Source: Gemmatimonadota bacterium (GTDB lineage: Bacteria > JBHIER01 > G020348925). Taken from it: a stretch of DNA of 9,324 nucleotides. The translations under genes and the position numbers were made by a program. The stretch covers positions 1,914,179 through 1,923,502 of the forward strand of contig CP070758.1 of assembly GCA_020348925.1 (NCBI GenBank), in the 5' to 3' direction. This document shows positions 6,801-9,324 of the stretch, piece after piece (position 1 is the stretch's first letter; each line of letters starts with the position of its first letter). The notes under the pieces are model-generated. The model was not told the DNA's origin. It saw nothing but the letters and a program-made list of their open reading frames with translations, and did not search any database.

Positions 6801-8755
6801 CACACCACCAGAACCGACTTCGCATAGGCATGACCAACATTCTGAACCTCGATCCATGTACGGGCAATATCGTCCTCTCCAAGATAGTTTAAAATAGGGA
6901 CCTGGATACGGGTACCTCCCGAGGTAGGCGGCACAGGTGTGGGCGGTGGCTGCGGAGAGGGCTCAGGAATCTCTTCAAAGGCAGTGCCGTCGAATACGGG
7001 CAGACCCGGGGATGCGGATACTTCGTCGCCAGGTATGTCCCAGCCAAGCGCCGTGCCCTGCCGCTCGATGGCCAGGGCCGCCAGAGCGTAGCCACCGCTC
7101 TGGGTCGTTGCCGTGGCCGAGATGAGGGCCATACCCACAAAACCGGGATTGATGGCATCCCACGTGTTGAGGTTAATGTACTTCACCATATCGGCCTCTA
7201 TACTCTCGGAACCGTAGCCAAGAAAACCGTTCTGATCGTAAATGAGGACGGCGAGATCGGTGATCCCTGGATTGGAATTGAGGTTCTGGATGGCGATCTC
7301 GGAGATCACCCCATACGTACCCATCGCCTTCGCGACAAGAGGAAAAGCGATCATTCCCACATCAGCGACCATCTGAGATGAAAAAGCATTGTAAGCCAAC
7401 GCCTCCAGCGCTTGCGTCTTGGCGGGATCGGAGTACTTGATCAATTGAACGACGGTTACGACGTTCTGTGGTTGTTGAGAGTCCATTTGGTGACTCTCAA
7501 TACGTGCTGCGCCCACGTCGTGACCGGGAAGATTGTTACTGACGGGTAGGGTGAAAGTCTTTGATCCATTCCGGCAGATCCAATCCTCCATTGTGGTAAT
7601 GATGTTCCCTTCGTCGTCCAGGAAGTCGACCGTTACATAGGTGGGCGATGATGTTGAAGTCAAGTTCTGAACTGTGATGTTTGTTTCCCAGCCATTGTAC
7701 TCTCGAAAGATGAGGGGTGCATAATTGACGAGCGAACCGGCGCCGTCGAAATAAGGTTCGCCGTTGTAAGTCATCAGCAGGTCGTTGCCCACCTGATCCA
7801 CGATGATTCCCAGGGGCTCATTGGCCGTGATGTAAACATTCCCCAGCCAGGGAGCATCAATTTCCGGCGACCTGAAAGGTACATCAGCCTCAGTGATTGG
7901 CCCAATGGAGATGGCCTCGCCCGGCGCCAAAAACTCGATGTGCTGGGCCACCATGAGCTCGCAGTTTCCGTCCTCCTTGAAGTAAAGCCAGATAGAAGTG
8001 CAATCGTCACCCGAGTTCTGGATGGTGATGATGCTGGACAGGCCGTTATAGCCGTGCATGATGCGGGGTGCGAAGTACCCGTAGGGTGGACCGAGACCCT
8101 CCATGTCTTCGGAGATACCCGTGTATGAAGCGTTGACGGATACACCAGGTGTGACATCACCGGGTGCATCACGTTTGACCGTCACAACCACGGGTTGGCC
8201 TTCGTGCGCCGCGAAGTCGAAGCCCGACCAGGTTGAACCCTCCCGAAAAGCGATGTCAAAGCTGCGCCATTCGTCATGGTTCCCGAGGACCGTCTCAAAA
8301 AGAGCTTCGCAGACGGCATCGGCGAAGATGTCCCCCCCGGTCTGCTCCACGTTCAGCGTATAGACGATGCCCGACTTCGCCCAGAATGGAATCTGGGAGC
8401 CTTTGAAGTACCAGGCAGTGCCTGGCCTCAACAGGCCGCTGCACTCCACCTTCCAAGGACCGCTGGCCTGGGGTGGACACAGGCCGGACTCACCCCACAA
8501 TACCAGGACAGCTTTGGTGTAAGTTACACCCACATTCTGCACTTCGACCCAGGCCTCGGCAACATTGTTCTCCCCGAGGTAGTTTAATACGGGCACCTGG
8601 ATGCGCGTACCGCTCGCGTCCGGAGGCATAGAGACAGGCATCCCGTTCCTCTCGCCGGTTCCCATATCGCCAGCCACACGAGTTGTCAGCATAAGAAGCA
8701 GACCCATTCCCAGAAAAAAAGCGATACGTAATAACGGCTCAGATTGTTTCTCCAT
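1..8755 (-). CDS. Giant secreted multi-repeat surface protein, 3'-truncated by window edge
   Basis: The ATG at 8755 opens a frame of 2,918 codons with no stop before position 1, so the C-terminus lies outside the window. This start is chosen because it follows an AAAGGGG ribosome-binding site by 7 nt and begins a good signal peptide. Order of parts by residue: signal peptide 1-29; superunits at 49, 614, 1168 and 1728, each of four (V/I/L)QN modules; beta-helix-like segment about 2243-2427; beta-sandwich-like segment about 2428-2622; Ig-like domains from about 2624. Conserved Cys pairs recur in the repeats, which fits folding outside the cytoplasm. I see no catalytic motif, internal membrane segment or sorting signal, but the C-terminus is missing. 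The modules resemble unnamed repeats in Chloroflexota-type envelope proteins (recalled, not searched). A structural stalk or adhesin role is inferred. Existence of the gene is near certain; its function is unknown. Confidence 0.95.
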   Translation of the reverse strand, partial: MEKQSEPLLRIAFFLGMGLLLMLTTRVAGDMGTGERNGMPVSMPPDASGTRIQVPVLNYLGENNVAEAWVEVQNVGVTYTKAVLVLWGESGLCPPQASGPWKVECSGLLRPGTAWYFKGSQIPFWAKSGIVYTLNVEQTGGDIFADAVCEALFETVLGNHDEWRSFDIAFREGSTWSGFDFAAHEGQPVVVTVKRDAPGDVTPGVSVNASYTGISEDMEGLGPPYGYFAPRIMHGYNGLSSIITIQNSGDDCTSIWLYFKEDGNCELMVAQHIEFLAPGEAISIGPITEADVPFRSPEIDAPWLGNVYITANEPLGIIVDQVGNDLLMTYNGEPYFDGAGSLVNYAPLIFREYNGWETNITVQNLTSTSSPTYVTVDFLDDEGNIITTMEDWICRNGSKTFTLPVSNNLPGHDVGAARIESHQMDSQQPQNVVTVVQLIKYSDPAKTQALEALAYNAFSSQMVADVGMIAFPLVAKAMGTYGVISEIAIQNLNSNPGITDLAVLIYDQNGFLGYGSESIEADMVKYINLNTWDAINPGFVGMALISATATTQSGGYALAALAIERQGTALGWDIPGDEVSASPGLPVFDGTAFEEIPEPSPQPPPTPVPPTSGGTRIQVPILNYLGEDDIARTWIEVQNVGHAYAKSVLVVWGESGDCPPQANGPVKVECSGLLKPGTAWHFKDAQIPIGAKSAIVYSLNAGEAGGDIFADAVCEALYENVMGDDDEWRRFDRAFREDLTWFGFDFGLYQSPDLAVTVRRTGPGDDTPGVSVNSSYSGICGEVEGVYDPVFGGYSYYASLVYAGAANGITSWLYIQNSGDECTSVELWFRRRDDCQQATICEIPFLAPGETVGFGAMYCVGPGFVGSTRLRSSQPLGIVVDQIGNDMLMTYTGVPADVPESDFTAGSPVNYAPLIFREDRGWETIITVQNLSSTVSTVIQVDFLEADGSVIVTMDGAICPGGAEDFTLPVIGTLPGQEVGAVRVESQDWNVQSVVSLVKYDGNVMMEAVAYNALPSHWVTDVDVVAFPGLHKDAQGWISGIAIQNLNPSPGITDLAVLIYDQNGFLDSVSESIEANQVKYIDLNTWDVISPGFVGMAVISALSTTQSGGYALATMALERWGTAFGWHIPGDEVSGSPGLPVFDGTAFEEIPEPFPQPPYTPTPLATGGTRIQLPVLGAIGDNDAGVDPWIEVQNVGEVYAKVALVLWGESGPCPPQAVGPLRVACSGMLKPGTAWRFRGSGILGGAISGIVYSLSGGETGEDIFADGVCASLGSDVIGDDDEWRRFDRAFREGSTWSGFDFGLFDDPPLAVTVRRSGPGDVEPGVSVNSSYSGISEEVEGVYDPYVGGYGYFAPLVYADGDNGFTSWLNIQNSGDECTSVEIWFRGQDDCQQATIREVPLLAPGETVLFDARNSVGPSFAGSAWLRASQPLGIVVDHVGNDLLLTYVGLPASASGSEVNYAPLFFREYHGWETTITVQNLSAGIDALVWVDFMDASGNIINTQESWICPEGSKSFVLSATQELPGHHVGAARISSQNWWPACGPSGDVAGIHSVVGLVRYSGSEPREATMYNAFPSLEDTEVGLLALPGLDKGVGEWTSEVAIQNINPNPGYTDFAILVYDESGLLDYVCERLNENQVEYINFDAWGYINEGFEGSAMIAATHTTQDGGFGLAAVEVGRMGTTMGHDLPGDEIGGSQSFTVLNEFEFEILPECTPEPPPSPSPLPAIGTRILAPAVVSEIGWSGWEASIRVQNVGQEGTWVAVIYWGDAGNCPPDHNGPLDTWNKQWLPPNAGWTVLSPDLARSAILLSFQNEPLIQPDETTEPDGQPLTATVKRTAPGDATPGVPVTSSYSGICEGMVGVTDPVSGGYAYYAPLVYADVPQGFNSWLSIQNAGVECASVEIWFREQGDCLRATISEISILAPGETYLYDASDCVGPDFVGSAWLRSSQPLGVVIDHVGEDVLMTHTGVPSDVPDAGFTAGSTINYAPLMFREDQGWETTITVQNLSPVTNAKVKVYFLDDEGDIITTLVDWVCPRGSENFTLPRLNDLSGLNVGAVRVESQASYTPAGPLSAPNISSVVTLFKGSLTQPPYLMEAVTYNALPPHWVSDVGVIAIPGIWKALHTSGITSEIALQNVNPNPGYTDCVLFLFDEAGLAVDSLYWRLKQKQVTYVVFEDLPEVPPDFVGSALISGMRTTQAGGYALAALEVERYRTKLGFDVPGDEGAGSCGFPVSQGVEVAYAMVYVDDDWADEVWGTHLGKGRSGEDILKGWNGFDTIQNGHDAVETGGTVVVYDGLYGGGIVLTKDGLTLEAGSKPIIDGGGGPGITVQANNITIVGFEFTNCSPALLLGPHISGGSISGCAVNQCHFNNNTCRVAVEVVAHDGVVDAENNYWDSCTGPQHDNNPLGQGELILPPSANVDYVPWLYPCAVAWGDTCLQNNLMGTADDFLVGSSPQYADQDSYAVGFYNPLGQARLTSISFQWYDPGSVDLSVHLGPEGPCPVCEPLGRGEGPLGELLGAFDSGGFMGNWDWERVVLGDSVCLQIPAKSCFYVVWTMKAGRDRPRILADAGHVASASWIYNAEQGMWKCFAGYEYMVRACLEYDAGCIELQEQDITWSHPYRGAYPCVCDDYAVQAIFHNTCETSASVFVEFYDAPWGLFTMPPVGAEPYCVSSASVTGDGADTVVCECGYHHFSDEKNWWARNLLISWNRDMNFCFDDPDVRYFSRRCRMTVWPDEPWDHEPVRWNLKPIAIPVWNDTGMPLTVALFLEDVPVGWEVTLSETLLVLQPFGTPSDRDSVYVTVWPDGQEPEDPVIMRVRGFKCDGEWGEVEIEFLPYPERIYVGPDGRRVQPVHARAIRWSPRYPCENVPYDVWARVVNEVSNSAYPKFFLGLARWGFFMPVEALFYPVLWGGIGGSGI
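890..1474 (-). other. Cys-rich beta-sandwich-like region (residues about 2428-2622)
   Basis: This region follows the beta-helix directly. It contains DSYAVGFYNPLG, RLTSISFQWYDPGSVDLSVHLG, a CPVC pair at about residues 2500-2503, ERVVLGDSVCLQIPAKSCFYVVWTM and a closing WKCFAGYEYMVRACLEYD. The order (predicted strand-rich start, W-x-x-V-L, a 'FYVVW' strand, then W...Y.VRA) resembles beta-sandwich modules found beside Ig-like domains in large bacterial extracellular proteins. I cannot give it a family name. Frequent Cys suggests disulfides in an exported protein. Confidence 0.5.
1475..2029 (-). other. Right-handed beta-helix-like segment (residues about 2243-2427)
   Basis: It begins VYVDDDWADEVWGTHLG, followed by GWNGFDTIQNGHDAV and GGTVVVYDGLYGG. 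This is the entry pattern of many secreted parallel beta-helix proteins (a 'xDTIQ..xDAV..GGTV.V..G.Y' cap). Short beta turns follow: KPIIDGGGGPGITVQANNITIVGFEFTNC. The segment closes with AENNYWDSCTGPQHDNNPLG and NVDYVPWLYP, the usual end signature (NNYW...TGP...NP.G.G...V.Y.PWL). About 185 residues is short for a full pectate-lyase-like helix, and no catalytic residues of such enzymes are apparent. A structural or ligand-binding role is inferred. Confidence 0.8.
2081..3574 (-). repeat. Superunit 4 (residues 1728 to about 2225), divergent and shorter
   Basis: This copy starts GTRILAPAVVSEIGW. QN motifs fall at residues 1752, 1891, 2004 and 2134. Module 1 is the odd one: WGDAGNCPPDHNGP is kept, but the second Cys and the long insert (GEDIFADAVC ... 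DDEWRRFDRAFRE) seen in copies 1-3 are missing. The distance from QN1 to QN2 is therefore 139 residues rather than 173-178. From PGDATPGVPVTSSYSGIC onward it rejoins the family, with Cys1855 and Cys1934 paired as in superunit 2. Module 3 begins INYAPLMFREDQGWE. Module 4 ends GGYALAALEVER...PGDE at about residue 2220, and a beta-helix follows in place of a Pro-rich linker. Confidence 0.88.
3575..5254 (-). repeat. Superunit 3 (residues 1168-1727), four QN modules plus Pro-rich linker
   Basis: This copy starts GTRIQLPVLGAIG and ends in a linker (residues about 1709-1727, PECTPEPPPSPSPLPAI). QN motifs fall at residues 1193, 1371, 1478 and 1604. Module 1 retains WGESG-PC-PPQ and the DIFADGVC and DDEWRRFDRAFREGSTW segments. 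In module 2 the positions that are Cys in superunits 2 and 4 are both Ser here (Ser1335 in SYSGIS and Ser1414 in NSVGP), at the same 79-residue spacing. Module 3 begins VNYAPLFFREYHGWE and contains SWIC. Module 4 is more diverged (EVAIQNINPNPGYTDFAIL), and its DNA no longer closely matches superunits 1 and 2. Confidence 0.92.
5255..6916 (-). repeat. Superunit 2 (residues 614-1167), four QN modules plus Pro-rich linker
   Basis: This copy starts GTRIQVPILNYLG and ends in a linker rich in Pro (residues about 1150-1167, PEPFPQPPYTPTPL). QN motifs fall at residues 638, 816, 929 and 1044. Module 1 keeps the long insert with GEAGGDIFADAVCEAL and DDDEWRRFDRAFRE. Module 2 has the conserved pair Cys822/Cys835 plus a second pair, Cys780 (SYSGIC) and Cys859 (CVGP), 79 residues apart. 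Module 3 begins VNYAPLIFREDRGWE. Module 4 contains GIAIQNLNPSPGITDLAVL. The 1,662-base length is an exact multiple of three, as needed for in-frame duplication or contraction. Confidence 0.92.
6917..8611 (-). repeat. Superunit 1 (residues 49-613), four QN modules plus Pro-rich linker
   Basis: This copy starts at GTRIQVPVLNYLG and ends in a Pro-rich linker (residues about 596-613, PEPSPQPPPTPVPP). QN motifs fall at residues 73, 246, 363 and 490. Module 1 has Cys93, Cys105 and Cys149 (WGESG-C-PPQ, VECSG, DAVCEAL). Module 2 has the Cys252/Cys265 pair and ends in GIIVDQVGND. Module 3 starts VNYAPLIFREYNGWE and contains DWIC. Module 4 contains EIAIQN and ends SGGYALAALAIER...PGDE. It differs from the other copies after module 2's strand pair: the segment around residues 285-300 (ITEADVPFRSPEIDAPWLG) replaces the CVGP/SVGP segment. 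Its module 4 and linker are almost identical in DNA to those of superunit 2. Confidence 0.92.
8669..8755 (-). other. Signal peptide (residues 1-29)
   Basis: The N-terminus has a short polar segment with Lys3 and Arg10, then a hydrophobic core at about residues 11-23 (IAFFLGMGLLLML), then a polar stretch ending in Val27-Ala28-Gly29 before Asp30. This matches a Sec-type signal peptide cleaved after Gly29. No lipobox Cys follows, so a lipoprotein is unlikely. After cleavage there is a flexible, Gly/Met/Pro-containing segment up to residue 48, where the first repeat begins. Confidence 0.8.
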
Positions 8756-8762
8756 TTAGCAA

Positions 8763-8769
8763 CCCCTTT
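8763..8769 (-). promoter_or_regulatory. Ribosome-binding site of the giant gene
   Basis: On the minus strand AAAGGGG is followed by TTGCTAA and then the ATG at 8755. The 7-nt spacing is near ideal, and the site supports this ATG rather than the in-frame Met codons at residues 17 and 22, which lie inside the signal peptide. Confidence 0.7.
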
Positions 8770-8869
8770 CTTCAGAACACTTCGAGTCCTTCACTGAATA
8801 GTACGTTGCTCATTTTCTATGTTTGAAATCGTTATTGGAAGCAATCGTGATTCTATAAATGCTACGTAA

Positions 8870-8898
8870 AGATTAGTAATACAGAAACTTGTTGTCAA
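8870..8898 (-). promoter_or_regulatory. Candidate sigma70-type promoter of the giant gene
   Basis: On the minus strand a perfect TTGACA (8898-8893) is separated by 17 nt from TAATCT (8875-8870), which matches three of six -10 positions. Transcription would start near 8863 and leave a leader of about 108 nt before the ATG. The -10 is weak. The assignment rests on the perfect -35, the spacing and the position upstream of the only large gene. Confidence 0.4.
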
Positions 8899-8909
8899 GC
8901 TTTTTCTGT
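8881..8909. repeat. Imperfect inverted repeat over the -35 box
   Basis: ACAGAAA (8881-8887) and CTTG (8888-8891) pair with CAAG (8896-8899) and TTTCTGT (8903-8909), with a TTGT loop and a 3-nt bulge. The dyad spans the TTGACA of the candidate promoter, so it could be a repressor or activator site. No T-tract follows on either strand, so it is not an intrinsic terminator. Confidence 0.35.
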
Positions 8910-8998
8910 GTCTGTGAAGAATCCTTCAGACCGTTTCTACCGATTGTTCTTTTATTCTCCGAATTTTTTAAAATGTACGGTCGTCACACAAATTTGTT

Positions 8999-9015
8999 GA
9001 GGGTACAATGCCCTC
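8999..9015. repeat. Short inverted repeat (GAGGG/CCCTC)
   Basis: GAGGG and CCCTC enclose a 7-nt loop and can be extended by a pair or two. It lies just downstream, on the minus strand, of the stronger hairpin at 9028-9053. No T-tract follows, so on its own it is not a terminator. It may be a transcript-end stabilising stem or chance. Confidence 0.25.
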
Positions 9016-9019
9016 GAAC

Positions 9020-9053
9020 AAAAAATACCGCCCCGGCTTGACATTCGGGACGG
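9020..9053 (-). terminator. Intrinsic terminator for a transcript entering from the right
   Basis: On the minus strand CCGTCCCG and CGGGGCGG form an 8-bp stem (one G-U wobble) around a 10-nt loop, immediately followed by TATTTTTTG. On the plus strand the same stem has a C-A mismatch and no T-tract, so the orientation is clear. It lies upstream of the candidate promoter at 8870-8898 and so would end an upstream minus-strand transcript, separating the giant gene as its own transcription unit. Confidence 0.6.
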
Positions 9054-9121
9054 CCTATTACAAAATAGTTGGAAAAAACAGCAGGTACTTCACCAGAAAC
9101 ACCTTCTCTATTATTATATTT

Positions 9122-9175
9122 TCAATTATCGCTATCCTGATCCCAAAATGTATATTCATCTAATCCAACAATCAT
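9122..9175 (-). CDS. Possible 17-codon small ORF with strong Shine-Dalgarno site
   Basis: The ATG at 9175 follows GGAGGGG, with 9 nt between that stretch and the ATG, and encodes a short acidic peptide ending DEYTFWDQDSDN before TGA. A second ORF of 24 codons in another frame (ATG at 9230, stop at 9156) overlaps its start but has no ribosome-binding site. Both sit upstream of the terminator at 9020-9053, so they could be the end of an upstream transcript, or together the frameshifted remnant of a lost gene. Chance is quite possible at this length, and no function can be given. Confidence 0.18.
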   Translation of the reverse strand: MIVGLDEYTFWDQDSDN

Positions 9176-9192
9176 CGTATGCTTCCCCTCCG

Positions 9193-9208
9193 ATCATTGT
9201 GCAATGAT
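9193..9208. repeat. Inverted repeat ATCATTG-TG-CAATGAT
   Basis: Two perfect 7-bp arms are separated by 2 nt. The size and symmetry suit a dimeric regulator site, but no promoter can be placed beside it and no T-tract follows. It also overlaps the possible ribosome-binding region of the small ORF on the minus strand. Confidence 0.3.
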
Positions 9209-9324
9209 AAACCGTGCCATCAGACTGCATTTACAAAAGTGAAGAATTTCAAACTTATTCAGTACTTTTACTCCAGTAGGAACAGTCTTAGTTTGTGTCA
9301 AAAAGTGTAGAATTCAACTCTTAA

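Larger units (their letters stand above)
8756..9324. other. AT-rich intergenic region upstream of the giant gene
   Basis: These 569 bases are visibly AT-rich beside the G+C-rich gene and hold no ORF of normal length on either strand. They contain the leader and control sites listed separately. The right end (about 9210-9324) shows nothing I can support beyond an open minus-strand stretch of about 40 codons ending at a TGA within the 9193-9208 repeat; it has no convincing start. Confidence 0.7.

Noticed and set aside
7774-8172. A 132-codon minus-strand ORF and similar ones at 6145-6462, 5170-5496 and 6889-7158
   Set aside because: They are in other frames of the same strand inside the giant gene. 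The main frame carries the signal peptide, conserved motifs and ribosome-binding site, and these do not.
2081-8611. Tandem DNA repeat or CRISPR-like array
   Set aside because: The repeat period is about 1.67 kb, in frame and protein-coding. There are no short repeats with unique spacers.
1-8755. Pseudogene or several adjacent genes
   Set aside because: I checked the frame line by line. No stop or shift occurs, and conserved motifs before and after every junction stay in the same frame.
8911-8930. Imperfect hairpin (TCTGTGAAG ... CTTCAGA) as a terminator or operator
   Set aside because: The stem needs a bulge, is weak, and has no T-tract. It is close to what chance gives in AT-rich DNA.
8756-9324. 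tRNA, other structured RNA gene or insertion-sequence end
   Set aside because: I see no cloverleaf, no conserved RNA motif, and no terminal inverted repeats with target duplication.

Overview
The window holds one very large minus-strand gene and its upstream control region. A single reading frame starts at the ATG at 8755 and runs without a stop codon to the left edge, giving 2,918 complete codons, with the 3' end outside the window. I translated it throughout and found no frameshift. It encodes a secreted or surface-displayed, repeat-built protein. No catalytic domain or motif was recognised.

Layout, read in the gene's direction (right to left): a signal peptide (residues 1-29); four tandem superunits of about 555 residues (residues 49-2225), the first three ending in Pro-rich linkers; a right-handed beta-helix-like segment (about 2243-2427); and a Cys-rich C-terminal region (2428 onward) of beta-sandwich/Ig-like domains that runs off the edge. 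Each superunit contains four beta-rich modules, each marked by a (V/I/L)QN core motif, so there are 16 QN motifs in a nested 4 x 4 pattern.

The remaining 569 bases on the right (8756-9324) are AT-rich compared with the G+C-rich gene. They carry a Shine-Dalgarno-like site, a candidate sigma70-type promoter with its -35 box inside an inverted repeat, a minus-strand intrinsic terminator that would end an upstream transcript, another inverted repeat, and at most tiny uncertain ORFs.

The organism is a bacterium. The 'Ala-Pro-Leu ... Trp ... QN' repeat modules, Pro-rich linkers, NNYW...TGP beta-helix ending and Ig-like tail resemble, from memory, giant envelope proteins of Chloroflexota and other environmental or candidate phyla. 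That placement is inference and was not tested. With one gene in view there is no operon or pathway to reconstruct. The likeliest role is a long extracellular stalk or adhesin, or an envelope protein.
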